DNA of 64,000 bases, taken from positions 62,001 through 126,000 of the forward strand of contig NZ_JAFIDJ010000001.1 of assembly GCF_017051705.1 (NCBI RefSeq). The letters are read 5' to 3'. Below are positions 41,413-50,681 of this stretch, piece by piece (position 1 is the stretch's first letter; each line of letters opens with the position of its first letter). The stretch is from Algoriphagus lutimaris. GTDB taxonomy: Bacteria > Bacteroidota > Bacteroidia > Cytophagales > Cyclobacteriaceae. The position numbers were made by a program, and so were the translations under genes. Below the pieces are notes generated by a model that was not told the origin of the DNA, did not search any database, and saw only the letters and a program-made list of their open reading frames with translations.

Positions 41413-42300
41413 ATGAACCACCTAGTTACCTGTAGATATTTTTTGGTCTTGGCGCTCTTGATTTTAAATTCCTGTGCGTTTAAGGGAGTACATCGATACA
41501 AAGGGCTCGAGTACACCAATTCAGACTTGGATGCCTCCATTCCAACAAAAAGCCTGAATGTGTTTTCTCCTAAAAAAGCAGATAGTCTACCCGTAATGAT
41601 CTTTTTGTATGGAGGAAGTTGGGAAAGTGGCAAAAAGGAAATCTATGATTTTTTAGGAAGTAGAATGGCGCGAAGAGAGGTAGTGACTGTGATTGCGGAT
41701 TATCCGCTTTCACCCGATTATCAGGTGGAGGAAATGGTCAAAACTGCAGCCCATGCAGTTCGATGGACCAAAGAAAATATAGCCAAATATGGGGGAAGCC
41801 CGGATCAGATCTTTATTTCGGGACATTCTGCAGGTGCCCATTTAGCGGCTGTGTTGTCCACTAATAATAAATATTTTGAGGAGTTGAAAATGGATAATCC
41901 CATCAAAGGAGGGATTTTGATTGACCCTGCAGGCTTGGATATGTATTGGTTTTTAAGTGATTATCCATCTGATGGAGAGAAGTATTTCAAGACTTTTACC
42001 GAAAATCCGGATGTTTGGAAAAGCTATTCTCCTATTTACTTTTTAGAAGGGCAGAAAATCCCTTTGCTGATATTGGAGGGGGAACGAACCTATCCATCGA
42101 TTTCAAAAAGCATCGACCGATTTTTGGAAAAAGCAGAAGAGGAAGAAGTGGAGGTGTCCTACGAGTTTTATCCTCACAAAAAGCATATCCCAATGATTAC
42201 TCAGTTTTTTTGGACTGGGAGTCAGGGATATGATGATGTATTGGGCTTTATTCGGAAAGAAGCAAGTGAGGCAAGAAAAGCGACGAGCTTGAAACCTTAA
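41413..42300 (+). CDS. Lipoprotein alpha/beta hydrolase (esterase/BD-FAE-like)
   Basis: A 295-residue hydrolase with lipobox LALLILNSC (Cys21). The oxyanion motif is YGGSW, where HGGSW is usual, the nucleophile is GHSAGAH near residue 138, and His is in YPHKKHIPM. The family includes carboxylesterases and kynurenine formamidase-like enzymes. The Tyr-for-His change before GG is shared by some bacterial members. The stop overlaps the stop region of priA by 4 bases. The substrate is unknown. Confidence 0.86.
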   Translation: MNHLVTCRYFLVLALLILNSCAFKGVHRYKGLEYTNSDLDASIPTKSLNVFSPKKADSLPVMIFLYGGSWESGKKEIYDFLGSRMARREVVTVIADYPLSPDYQVEEMVKTAAHAVRWTKENIAKYGGSPDQIFISGHSAGAHLAAVLSTNNKYFEELKMDNPIKGGILIDPAGLDMYWFLSDYPSDGEKYFKTFTENPDVWKSYSPIYFLEGQKIPLLILEGERTYPSISKSIDRFLEKAEEEEVEVSYEFYPHKKHIPMITQFFWTGSQGYDDVLGFIRKEASEARKATSLKP

Positions 42301-44819
42301 TTGGGGTCCACGTCTACAATAAACCGCACCGATCGAAATTCTGGTTTAGCCGTAATTTGTTCCTGAATTTGAGCAATTTGCGTTTTGAATTCAGTTTGCG
42401 AGGCACCGGAGCGGTCCAACTTGATCAAACTTTCGAATTGGTATTGGTTTTTAATTCTGCCAATCAATGCTTTTTCAGGACCTAAAACAATCTTCTTCAC
42501 CGCGACCCCTGCCATTTGTCGATGCAATTCCATGGCAGCTTTTTCCGCAGTTTTGAAATCGGTGTGTCTGGTAGTGATTTTAATCAGTTTGACATAAGGA
42601 GGATAATAGAATTTTTTCCGTTCATGAATTTCATGTTGGTAAAACTCCAAATAATCTCCCTTGATAACTTGTTGATAAATAGCCTCATCTGCTTTTCGGG
42701 TTTGGATAATGACATTTCCTTTGGCTTCCCTTCTTCCGGCTCTACCTGCTACTTGAGTGATTTGTTGGTATGCCCGTTCTCCCGACCTGAAATCCGGGAA
42801 ATTTAAAATCCGATCCCCATCCCAAACTCCGACCACCGTTACATTTCCGAAATCTAGTCCTTTAGTGATCATTTGGGTACCTACTAAGATATCTATATGA
42901 CCCGAACCAAATTCATCCAGTAATTTTTGATACCCATATTTGCTTCTGGTGGTATCCAAGTCCATTCTTCCTATTCTAGCTTCCGGGAATAACAGGCTCA
43001 AGGATTCTTCAATTCGTTCTGTACCCATGCCCATTGTGGTCAAGTGATTTCCTCCACAAGCTGGGCAGGAAACAGGGACTTTCTCTTTATAGCCGCAGTA
43101 ATGGCATCTCAACTCCTCGGCGAATTGATGATAGGTAAGACTTACATCGCACTGAATGCATTGCCCCGTCCATCCGCAGTCTTCACATTGGATGTAAGGA
43201 GAGTACCCTCTTCTATTCTGGAAAATCAGGACTTGCTCCTGCTTGCTCAATGCCTCTTGGATTTTCTCACGCATCATTCTGGTGGAGTCGACTTTAAGCA
43301 GGTTTTTTCGCTTGTCGGCTCCAAGATCTGCTAAGTGGAATTCAGGTAAGTTGGATTTTCCATAGCGCTCTGAGAGCTCTACCAATCCATATTTTAGGGT
43401 TTCTGTGGCATTGAAATAAGATTCAAAAGAAGGAGTAGCGGATCCCAATAAGGTTTTTGCCTGATGAAAATAGGCCAGCATAATGGCGGAATCCCGGGCT
43501 TGAAATCTTGGAGCTGGATCAAACTGCTTGTAGCTGGATTCATGTTCCTCATCCACGATAATCATTCCTAAGCTGTCGAATGGTAAAAAGATGGATGATC
43601 GTACCCCTACTACAAAAGGAAATCTTCCGGAGATGACGCCATTCCAAACTTCAACGCGTTCATTGTCTGAGTATTTGGAGTGGTAAACGCCCATTTGACC
43701 CCCAAAAACTTGTTTTAGCCTGGATACAATTTGAGTAGTCAAGGCAATTTCTGGAAGTAACATCAATACTTGGGAACCCGATTCCAGTACTTCTTTGATC
43801 AGTTGAATATAGATTTCCGTTTTTCCACTTCCGGTAATCCCATGAAGCAATACCGTGGACTTGGTGTCAAAATGGGATTTGATTTCTGAGATGGCGAGTT
43901 CCTGTCTTTCTGAAAGTATAATTTCCCCTGCGGTTACTTCCGTTTCATCAATTCTATTGACTACCTGCTTAAAGGACTCAAAAACACCATTTTTGATTAG
44001 CGTTTTAAGGGAGCTTTCGGAATCACCTTCTTCCAATAAGGAAGTTTTGTCCAAGCCTTTTTCATTCAGACTAGGATTATTAAACACAGGGATATCCCGC
44101 AGGTATTTTAAGAGAATGGATTCCTGCTTTACCTTACCAGAAAGCTGCTCGAAGAGCTGTTCCAGAGTTTGTTTGTCTTCTGCGATTTCCTGCTTTAAAC
44201 GGATTCTGGTTTCAACTTTGGGTGTGTATTTATCCTGAACACGTTCAAAAATCAGAATGGCTTCCTTATAGACCAGACTTTTGAGGATGGGATGGATGGT
44301 CTTGATGCCCAATATTTTCTCACAATCCTCATAGCTGAGTTCCGCCTTGTTTTCCAAAGCTTCCAAAATCAGTTCTTCCCGGGCATCCAATGGGTATTGA
44401 CTTTCTTCAGCGACGAAATTAGGGTGGAGTTGTACTTTACTTTCGCTGCTCAGCCGGAGTCCAGAAGGTAATGCGGCCAGCATGACTTCTCCGATATGGC
44501 AACAATAGTATTCTGCCATCCAGACCCAAAATCGAATTTGAAGTGGGTTGACAGTAGGTTGTTCATCCAGAATGTCTAAAATTGGCTTTGCTTCGTATGC
44601 CTTGGGAGGTTTCGAGTGCACCTTGCCGATGATCCCTGTCAATACCTTTTTTCTTCCAAACTGCACGATGACTCTTGCTCCAATCTGTACTTGGGGGACC
44701 AAAGCAGCAGGAATTCGATAGGTAAACATCCTTGGAATGGGTACCGGCAAGATGATATCAGCAAAGGTATTGTTTCCTTCGTCTGGGAATAAATCTGGAT
44801 GAGTAATCAAACTTTCCAA
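42297..44819 (-). CDS. priA: Primosomal protein N' / replication-restart helicase PriA
   Basis: An 840-residue superfamily 2 helicase. The N-terminal 3'BD (ADIILPVPIPRMFTYRIP) is followed by Walker A GITGSGKT (327-334), the DEEH box (IIVDEEHESSYKQ), and the zinc site with cysteines CEDCGWTGQCIQC and CHYCG plus CPACGG. Motif VI is QVAGRAGR. PriA reloads DnaB at stalled forks. It is the last gene of GSCFA-DUF255-priA, 4 bases after the DUF255 stop. Length and motifs are normal. Confidence 0.96.
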   Translation of the reverse strand: MESLITHPDLFPDEGNNTFADIILPVPIPRMFTYRIPAALVPQVQIGARVIVQFGRKKVLTGIIGKVHSKPPKAYEAKPILDILDEQPTVNPLQIRFWVWMAEYYCCHIGEVMLAALPSGLRLSSESKVQLHPNFVAEESQYPLDAREELILEALENKAELSYEDCEKILGIKTIHPILKSLVYKEAILIFERVQDKYTPKVETRIRLKQEIAEDKQTLEQLFEQLSGKVKQESILLKYLRDIPVFNNPSLNEKGLDKTSLLEEGDSESSLKTLIKNGVFESFKQVVNRIDETEVTAGEIILSERQELAISEIKSHFDTKSTVLLHGITGSGKTEIYIQLIKEVLESGSQVLMLLPEIALTTQIVSRLKQVFGGQMGVYHSKYSDNERVEVWNGVISGRFPFVVGVRSSIFLPFDSLGMIIVDEEHESSYKQFDPAPRFQARDSAIMLAYFHQAKTLLGSATPSFESYFNATETLKYGLVELSERYGKSNLPEFHLADLGADKRKNLLKVDSTRMMREKIQEALSKQEQVLIFQNRRGYSPYIQCEDCGWTGQCIQCDVSLTYHQFAEELRCHYCGYKEKVPVSCPACGGNHLTTMGMGTERIEESLSLLFPEARIGRMDLDTTRSKYGYQKLLDEFGSGHIDILVGTQMITKGLDFGNVTVVGVWDGDRILNFPDFRSGERAYQQITQVAGRAGRREAKGNVIIQTRKADEAIYQQVIKGDYLEFYQHEIHERKKFYYPPYVKLIKITTRHTDFKTAEKAAMELHRQMAGVAVKKIVLGPEKALIGRIKNQYQFESLIKLDRSGASQTEFKTQIAQIQEQITAKPEFRSVRFIVDVDPN

Positions 44820-44823
44820 GGAA

Positions 44824-46860
44824 TCAGGCTAAATAGGGTAGTTGAGAAATTGCTTCTTCGATGGTATTTACCGGCTTTTGGCAGGCATGGTCGAAGCAAA
44901 CATAAATTAAGGCATTTCCATTGGAATCAGGGGTTTTTCCCTGAAGTATTGGGGCAGTTTCTGTCAATTCTTCAGAATAGGCCACGAGTGTATTGGCAAG
45001 GTAGAGTTGCTTCAATTCGAAAGCGAGTTGGGTAGCGCCTTTACCTACAATGGCGATTTCAGCGGTAGGAACCAGTTTTTCCAAATACAGGTTGGCCCAG
45101 TTACAAAGAAATCCGGGTTCTTTGAGAATTAACTCCTTCATTCCTCCTAGCATTTTATTGGCCATTTCCTGATATTTTTCCTCATAGGTAAACAAAGAAA
45201 GCCGGTGTAAATTTCTTGCCATGATGGAATTGGAAGCAGGAATGACATTGTCAAACAGCTCTTTTTTATTGGCAATCAGTTTTTCTGAGTTAGGGTTATT
45301 AAAATAGAAGAAGCCATCGCCTTCATCGAAAAACTCATTCAAGCAAATGTCTGTTAAGGATACAGCTGCATCAAGGTAGGATGAAGTTCCGGTTGCCTCA
45401 AACAGCATCAGGTCTGTTCGGATGAGTGCAGCATAATCTTCTAGGAATGCAGGAGTATAGGCTTGTCCATTTTTATAGGATCGGAACAACTTTCCTCCAA
45501 TCGTCATCTTTTTGGCTATGAATTCTCTGTTTTGAATGGCTAGCTTTAATACTTCTGAGTTTCCGCTTGCATAATAGGATTGAATTAAGCCTATGGACAT
45601 TAAACTATTCCAACCACTTAAAATTTTATCGTCTTTTCCAGGGTGGATTCTTCGGTTTCTTACAGATAGTAACTGGCTTTTTACCTCTGCCAGCTTTGAA
45701 ATCAACTCCTCTTCAGTCATTCCATGAATTGCGGCCACGGTAGCGTAAGTGGAGGTCTGGAATAAGATATTCACACCTTCTTCCCAATTACCAGTGGACT
45801 TCAAGTTGTAAAGTTCTGCGAACCAGGCTAGGTGTTCCGGAATGACTTGTTCAAGTTCCTCATAAGTCCAAGTGTAGAATTTTCCTTCTACTCCTTCGCT
45901 ATCGGCGTCTTGCGCTGCTTGAAAAGCTCCTTCCTCTTGTAGCATTTCTTCCGAAAGCCACTGGATGGTTTCATTTACTTTCTCCAAGAAAAAATCTTCT
46001 TTGCTTACTTGATAGGCCTTGGCATAGAGTTCCAATAATTGGCCGTTGTCATAAAGCATCTTTTCAAAATGTGGAGCAAACCATTCACCATCTACCGAAT
46101 AGCGGGCAAAACCCCCTCGGAGATGATCGTATATTCCGCCCATACCGATTTTGCGAAGAGTAAACAGGACCTTTTCGATTAGTAATTGGCTGTTGCTTAA
46201 CAAGGCATAGTCCAATACAAAATTCCAGATTGCAGGCATGGGGAATTTTGGGATTCGGTTCATTCCTCCCCAATCAGGATCAAATTGACTGCTTAATTTG
46301 GTGATGATCTCAGCTAAATCATCTGGATCTAATTCCGCTTCTCCAGGAACGATTCCATATTTTTCTGTTTCTTTTTTGGAAATACTGATTCCAAATCCGG
46401 CTGCGCTTTCTGCCAATTGGTCTTCATGTTTGGCAAAGGCATCTGCGATATTTGCCAATAGATTTTTCCATTGGGGATTCGGAAAATAGGTGCCTCCATA
46501 AAATGGCTTTTGGTTCGGCATCAAAAATACGTTCAAAGGCCAACCTCCCTGAAGTCCCATGGCTTGCACCGCATCCATGTAGATGTTGTCTATGTCTGGT
46601 CTTTCTTCCCTGTCAATTTTGATGCATACAAAATTTTCATTCATCAGATCCGCAGTGATCTGGTCTTCAAAGCTTTCCCGCTCCATGACATGGCACCAAT
46701 GACATGCAGAATATCCGATGGACACAATGATGGGTTTATTTTCTATTTCGGCCCTTCTCAAGGCTTCAGGTCCCCATGGGTACCAGTCGACCGGATTATG
46801 GGCATGTTGTAGAAGGTAGGGGCTTTGGCTATTGATCAGCCTATTGGAAGGTTTGCTCAT
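44824..46860 (-). CDS. Thioredoxin-domain protein (DUF255/YyaL, SSP411 family)
   Basis: A 678-residue protein. The N-terminal block [20 protein letters not shown] is the DUF255 signature, with a thioredoxin-like fold and the CxxC motif C53-H-W-C56, then the glycoside-hydrolase-like alpha/alpha barrel (residues about 200-600, with [20 protein letters not shown]-like helices). The family spans bacteria to mammals and its catalytic role is not settled. It is 7 bases after the GSCFA gene and 4 bases before priA. Confidence 0.93.
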   Translation of the reverse strand: MSKPSNRLINSQSPYLLQHAHNPVDWYPWGPEALRRAEIENKPIIVSIGYSACHWCHVMERESFEDQITADLMNENFVCIKIDREERPDIDNIYMDAVQAMGLQGGWPLNVFLMPNQKPFYGGTYFPNPQWKNLLANIADAFAKHEDQLAESAAGFGISISKKETEKYGIVPGEAELDPDDLAEIITKLSSQFDPDWGGMNRIPKFPMPAIWNFVLDYALLSNSQLLIEKVLFTLRKIGMGGIYDHLRGGFARYSVDGEWFAPHFEKMLYDNGQLLELYAKAYQVSKEDFFLEKVNETIQWLSEEMLQEEGAFQAAQDADSEGVEGKFYTWTYEELEQVIPEHLAWFAELYNLKSTGNWEEGVNILFQTSTYATVAAIHGMTEEELISKLAEVKSQLLSVRNRRIHPGKDDKILSGWNSLMSIGLIQSYYASGNSEVLKLAIQNREFIAKKMTIGGKLFRSYKNGQAYTPAFLEDYAALIRTDLMLFEATGTSSYLDAAVSLTDICLNEFFDEGDGFFYFNNPNSEKLIANKKELFDNVIPASNSIMARNLHRLSLFTYEEKYQEMANKMLGGMKELILKEPGFLCNWANLYLEKLVPTAEIAIVGKGATQLAFELKQLYLANTLVAYSEELTETAPILQGKTPDSNGNALIYVCFDHACQKPVNTIEEAISQLPYLA

Positions 46861-46867
46861 GGTAGAT

Positions 46868-47848
46868 TCAGAATTCGGAAAGCGTGTTGGTTACGGTCTC
46901 CAGTTCTTTAGAAAAATCAATTTGACTGTTCAATCGTTCCAGTTTCTCTTTTAAGTTTTGAAGGAATTTTTGATGTGCGATGCTTTTTGGGTTCAATGGT
47001 CTATGCCCAAGCTCCAGTTTGACACTTTTAATTTTTTCAAACAATCCTTGGGACTCTTCTGTGAACAAGGAATTTTGCCACTTGCTCCAGATATAATCTT
47101 CGGCTTGTAAGGTAGGGTGGATCAAATCAGGTTTATAAAAGCGATATTCCCTTAACTCATCTACCATGATTTCATAGGAAGGGAAATAGTGGACCTGTTC
47201 ATATTTATTGGCAAACTCACCGCACAATACCCTCAATAGACTCTTGCTCATTTGATTTTCTGGAATGCCATCTTTGATATGTCTTACTGGACTAAGTGTT
47301 AATATGATCTGCAAATGGGGATTCTTTTCTTTAAGCTTTTTAAAAACCCGTGAGAGATGGTTGGACATTTCTTCCAAGCCAGTCAGTCTTTTTGTAAATA
47401 ATTTCCCCGGCTGCTTATGGCAGTTGGCTACGGGTTCCGAACTTTCAGCCAATTCATATAGCCAAGCTGTTCCTAGAGTCAAAATCAAATAATTACTGGA
47501 TAAGAGGTATTCCTTGGTGAGAAATCGTTCTCCTGTCAATCTACCTCTTAGTTCCTCAAAAGAATAGCCCATCACTTGGGAATGTGCCCAATAATGAAAA
47601 TGCATTCCATCCCGTTCTAGAAATAGGGACTCAGGAAGGTATTGATCTTCCAAAGCAGCTTCGAGCAACTGGCAAATAGGAATAGGGTGGAAGAGGGTTC
47701 CAAATGGATTGATTAAAATATCCATTTTTGATTCCTGCATTCTTTTTCCCATAGTTTCTGCAAAGCAAGAGCCTAGGCTGAGGATCTTATCAGTGTAAGA
47801 AATAGGTTTTGGATGGGGAGGGATTTCAAAACTTGTGGTCCATTGCAT
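46868..47848 (-). CDS. GSCFA-domain protein
   Basis: A 326-residue protein. It begins with [20 protein letters not shown] then [12 protein letters not shown], the motif that gives the family its name, and contains [16 protein letters not shown] and later [18 protein letters not shown], which provide His and Asp residues of an SGNH-like hydrolase fold. The family is largely restricted to Bacteroidota and some Alphaproteobacteria. The activity is not established. It heads the operon with DUF255 and priA. Confidence 0.92.
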   Translation of the reverse strand: MQWTTSFEIPPHPKPISYTDKILSLGSCFAETMGKRMQESKMDILINPFGTLFHPIPICQLLEAALEDQYLPESLFLERDGMHFHYWAHSQVMGYSFEELRGRLTGERFLTKEYLLSSNYLILTLGTAWLYELAESSEPVANCHKQPGKLFTKRLTGLEEMSNHLSRVFKKLKEKNPHLQIILTLSPVRHIKDGIPENQMSKSLLRVLCGEFANKYEQVHYFPSYEIMVDELREYRFYKPDLIHPTLQAEDYIWSKWQNSLFTEESQGLFEKIKSVKLELGHRPLNPKSIAHQKFLQNLKEKLERLNSQIDFSKELETVTNTLSEF

Positions 47849-47927
47849 ATTCGAAAATAAGCAATTGGTATTTTAGAAGACAGGTTTTTGGATATGAATC
47901 AAAGAATGGATTTTCGATTCAAATTGA

Positions 47928-47950
47928 TTTTTTTGAAAATAAATGAGGTG
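47928..47950 (+). promoter_or_regulatory. Upstream motif shared by both sigma genes, copy 2
   Basis: TTTTTTGAAAAT followed two bases later by AATGAGGTG, 49 bases before the ATG at 48000. Same words as at 28763-28789 on the other strand in front of the first sigma gene. Confidence 0.4.
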
Positions 47951-47999
47951 AACTGTGATTTTTTTCTTGATAATGAGACTAATGAGTAAAACCAAGTAA

Positions 48000-48506
48000 A
48001 TGAGTAAGGAAGAAGAATTCGTCAATCTAATTCAGGAGAATCAAGGGCTGATCTACAAGATTACCTTGGTGTATTCCAATGAAAAGGAAGAACAAGATGA
48101 TTTGTATCAGGAAATTGTTTATCAAACTTGGAAGTCATTTGATCAATTTAAAAAGGCTTCCAAGCCAAGTACCTGGCTTTATCGTGTGGGGATGAATACG
48201 GCGATCACTCATTTAAATAAATCAAAGAAGAAACCCTTATTGGTGTCTTTGGATCATTCTTTTATGAATTATTCAGAGTCGGTTGATTCAGAAAAAGAAG
48301 AAAAGATCAAATGGCTTTATGCACAGATCAGGAATCTGAATTTACTGGATCGAGGAATCATGTTTCTTTTTTTGGAGGGGAAGAGCTATGAGGAAATTGG
48401 ACAGATTACTGGTATATCCACGAGCAATGTGGGGACTCGAATGTCCCGAATCAAGCAAAAACTAAAATCTGAAGCCACACCTAAACCAACTAAGATATGG
48501 AATTAG
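48000..48506 (+). CDS. ECF-family RNA polymerase sigma factor 2
   Basis: A 168-residue ECF sigma. Region 2 covers residues 10-75 (EEEQDDLYQEIVYQTWKSFD-like helices, STWLYRVGMNTAITHLNKSK) and region 4 covers 105-155 (LNLLDRGIMFLFLEGKSYEE, TGISTSNVGTRMSRIKQKLK). It is clearly related to the sigma at 28231-28722 by shared blocks (S-T-W-[LV]-Y-R, L-L/V-D-R-G-I). It overlaps its membrane partner by 10 bases. The upstream motif is shared with sigma 1. Confidence 0.93.
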   Translation: MSKEEEFVNLIQENQGLIYKITLVYSNEKEEQDDLYQEIVYQTWKSFDQFKKASKPSTWLYRVGMNTAITHLNKSKKKPLLVSLDHSFMNYSESVDSEKEEKIKWLYAQIRNLNLLDRGIMFLFLEGKSYEEIGQITGISTSNVGTRMSRIKQKLKSEATPKPTKIWN

Positions 48507-49090
48507 AAGAGATGCAATCATTATGGGCTGATCTAAGCCAAAAAATTGAAAAACAGGATAAAATTCAAAAGGAGTTATTAATGGAAATCACCAAGCAGAA
48601 ATTCAGGAACAAACTCAATGGAATCAGGCTTCCGGAAATCATAGGGTCCATCATTTGTTATGGATATGCTATTTATTTTATGATTCGATTTTCAGAATTA
48701 GAACTATGGTATAATCAGCTATTTGCTTTGTTGACCATTGCCATCATGATTGTCTTGCCTACAGCTAGTTTAGCATCAATCAAGGCCATGAGGTCTGTTA
48801 AAATCCATGGAGATGCTCCTGCGGAAATGTTGGATAAATTTGCAAAAAGCAAGATCAGGTTTTGGAAGGTTCAGAAATACGGAATGGTATTAGGTGCAGT
48901 CCTGCTTATTACGATCATGCCTCCCATTAATGAATTGCAAGGTACTTCGGAGATGATGTCGAGGCCTATTTTTTGGATGCTTTATATACCAGGAGGTTTG
49001 CTGTTTATGGTATTGTTCAGTCGATGGGTATATAACAGGTATAAAAGAGTCATCCTTGCATCTGAAAATATGTTGACCGAATTGGAGTAG
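48497..49090 (+). CDS. Membrane protein coupled to ECF sigma factor 2 (putative anti-sigma)
   Basis: A 197-residue protein with a helical N-terminal domain (MELEEMQSLWADLSQKIEKQ), then four membrane helices (IIGSIICYGYAIYFMIRF, FALLTIAIMIVLPTASLA, MVLGAVLLITIMPPIN, WMLYIPGGLLFMVLFSRW). No HxxxCxxC zinc motif. Translational coupling to the sigma and four-helix topology repeat the 27612-28722 pair, though the sequences are too diverged to align by eye. A non-canonical anti-sigma role is inferred. Confidence 0.72.
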   Translation: MELEEMQSLWADLSQKIEKQDKIQKELLMEITKQKFRNKLNGIRLPEIIGSIICYGYAIYFMIRFSELELWYNQLFALLTIAIMIVLPTASLASIKAMRSVKIHGDAPAEMLDKFAKSKIRFWKVQKYGMVLGAVLLITIMPPINELQGTSEMMSRPIFWMLYIPGGLLFMVLFSRWVYNRYKRVILASENMLTELE

Positions 49091-49091
49091 C

Positions 49092-49123
49092 AAAAAAGAA
49101 GCTGTTAAACAGCTTCTTTTTTT
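49092..49123. terminator. Bidirectional terminator between convergent genes
   Basis: A 13-base-pair stem (AAAAAAGAAGCTG on the left) with a 5-base loop and T runs on both strands serves the sigma-2 operon and the DUF1835 gene. It overlaps the DUF1835 stop codon at 49105-49107. Confidence 0.85.
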
Positions 49124-49848
49124 ATTTCTTCCAATAGTCTTTTTATCTGTAGGTCACCAAAACCATATATGGGTGCTCTTTTGATGAATTCTAAAAATAT
49201 TTTCTTGAAGTCATCTGTCTTAAGTTCGTCTAAAATCTCTAAAAGGGTGGCTTTTGGCTTTCCAGGATAAGTTCCATGGGGAATGGCATCTTTCCACGCC
49301 TGTACAGCTTCCAATAAAAAGGGAAGCTCATAATGATCTTGCTTAGCAAGTGTCATAGCTTCGTCGATATGTTGAAGTTGATACAGAGTCCATAAGTTTC
49401 CCAAGATAGATCTTTCATTTTTGGTTAGTAAACGAGCATCTCTGAAATGTTCATGCAGTTGCCGTTCATTCAATTCAGCAAAACCCAACCGGAGATCTGC
49501 TTTTTCGGGAATGATTAAATAAACTTCTCCTTGGTGTTTTCTGAGTAGGTTCATGACAAACCATAAGTTTACCTGGCAGAAAAGATCTTTCTCAAACCAG
49601 CAATAAACCTTTTCATCCGATCTAGCGGTTAATATTGTTTCAAATTCAGGAACCACTTTTTCAAAGTACCCTTTTTCTTTACTTCCATAGTGAGAAGTTA
49701 GGTATTCATCCCTGATTACCCATAATTCTTCCAAGGATTGGGCTTCTACTGGTCCATCTAAAAGGCATTCTCTGACCACGGCGCGTTGGCCATGAATATC
49801 GGGAGGGAATTTTGAGGCTAAAGAATCTCCATTTAAAATGTGTAACAT
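49105..49848 (-). CDS. DUF1835-domain protein
   Basis: A 247-residue protein beginning MLHILNGDSLASKFP, the DUF1835 signature, followed by VVRECLLDGPVEAQSLEELW and a Rossmann-like middle (LLRKHQGEVYLIIPEKADLR), with a DUF3658-like helical C-terminus. The activity is unknown. Its ATG is one base from the stop of a decayed DUF1801 gene, so the two once formed an operon. Confidence 0.85.
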   Translation of the reverse strand: MLHILNGDSLASKFPPDIHGQRAVVRECLLDGPVEAQSLEELWVIRDEYLTSHYGSKEKGYFEKVVPEFETILTARSDEKVYCWFEKDLFCQVNLWFVMNLLRKHQGEVYLIIPEKADLRLGFAELNERQLHEHFRDARLLTKNERSILGNLWTLYQLQHIDEAMTLAKQDHYELPFLLEAVQAWKDAIPHGTYPGKPKATLLEILDELKTDDFKKIFLEFIKRAPIYGFGDLQIKRLLEEIKKEAV

Positions 49849-49849
49849 G

Positions 49850-50294
49850 CTAGGTTGATTTTTGGTCCTGTTTCATGATTTGGGAATAACACTCACGAAT
49901 CAAAGTTCGAAGGACAGACTCATTTATATCAGATAATTTATTGATTTATAAACAGCCTTTGCTGGTTTTGTATTTCCCCAATTGATTTAATGTTTCTTCA
50001 AGATCGGAAAAACTTTTCATTAGGTAAATGGAAAGTGATTGCTTTCTTGGAGAGAATCCTACGGGAAACCATTCTTCTTCTCCTCCGGATTTATAGGAAT
50101 TAGTAAATCTTCCATACCCAATGATACTCGGTTCTCACAATTCTGTGCCTGTTCTTGTTTCTTGCTGAAAAATTTCTAACAGCTTAAAACCATCTTTTTT
50201 TCTGGTTTCGTTTTCAACCGAATTCAAAAAAATCTTGTGCCTAAGACTTGCTAGCTCCTTTTTTAAATTCTGCTATTTTATAAGGATTTATTAT
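49850..50294 (-). pseudogene. Decayed DUF1801 gene
   Basis: Reading across three frames gives NPYKIAEFKKGASKS, a TAG, AQDF, a frameshift in a T run, then SVENETRKKDGFKLLEIFQQ, ETRTGTEL, a TGA where the family has Trp (L-W-E/G-P-S-I-I-G), and EPSIIGYGRFTNSYKSGGEE. It continues WFPVGFSPRKQSLSIYLMKS, SDLEETLNQLGKYKTSKGCL, a TAA where the family has Tyr, and INKLSDINESVLRTL up to a TAG at 49850-49852. DUF1801 (YdhG-like) has GFSPRKxxLxxYxM and GKxKTGKxCLYI, so identity is clear. Three nonsense codons and one frameshift show it is dead. It lay between the VOC gene (touching its stop) and DUF1835. Confidence 0.85.
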
Positions 50295-50681
50295 TCATTC
50301 TTCATAAAATTCGATGGGCAAGTCATCAGGATCTGCAAGGAAAGTAAATCGCCTTCCCGTATGCTCATCTACACGAATAGGCTCAGATTCAATTTGCCGT
50401 TTTGATAATTCTGCGACGCAAGAATCTAGATTTGGGGTAGCAAAAGCCAAATGCCGCATTCCTGCTGCCTCTGGCCTGGAGGGTCGCTTCGGAGGAGCCG
50501 GAAAGGAAAATAGTTCAATGATATAATTTCCATTTAATTCCAAGTCCAATTTATAGGATGCTCTTTCTTTCCTATAAACCTCTCTTATGATTTTCAGTCC
50601 TAAGACCTCCGTATAGAATTTTTTGGACAGCTGGTAATCAGAACATATGATGGCAATATGATGGACTCGTGATAAGTACAT
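50295..50681 (-). CDS. VOC-superfamily glyoxalase-like protein
   Basis: A 128-residue single VOC unit pair. H8 (VHHIAIICSDY), the Glu in YIIELFSF, the His in GMRHLAFAT and the Glu in LPIEFYE fit the four metal ligands of glyoxalase I-like enzymes of the GloA2 subgroup. It may isomerise or dioxygenate a small substrate, or bind a toxic one. Its ATG touches the stop of the S9 peptidase gene (no gap), so the two are co-transcribed. Confidence 0.88.
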   Translation of the reverse strand: MYLSRVHHIAIICSDYQLSKKFYTEVLGLKIIREVYRKERASYKLDLELNGNYIIELFSFPAPPKRPSRPEAAGMRHLAFATPNLDSCVAELSKRQIESEPIRVDEHTGRRFTFLADPDDLPIEFYEE

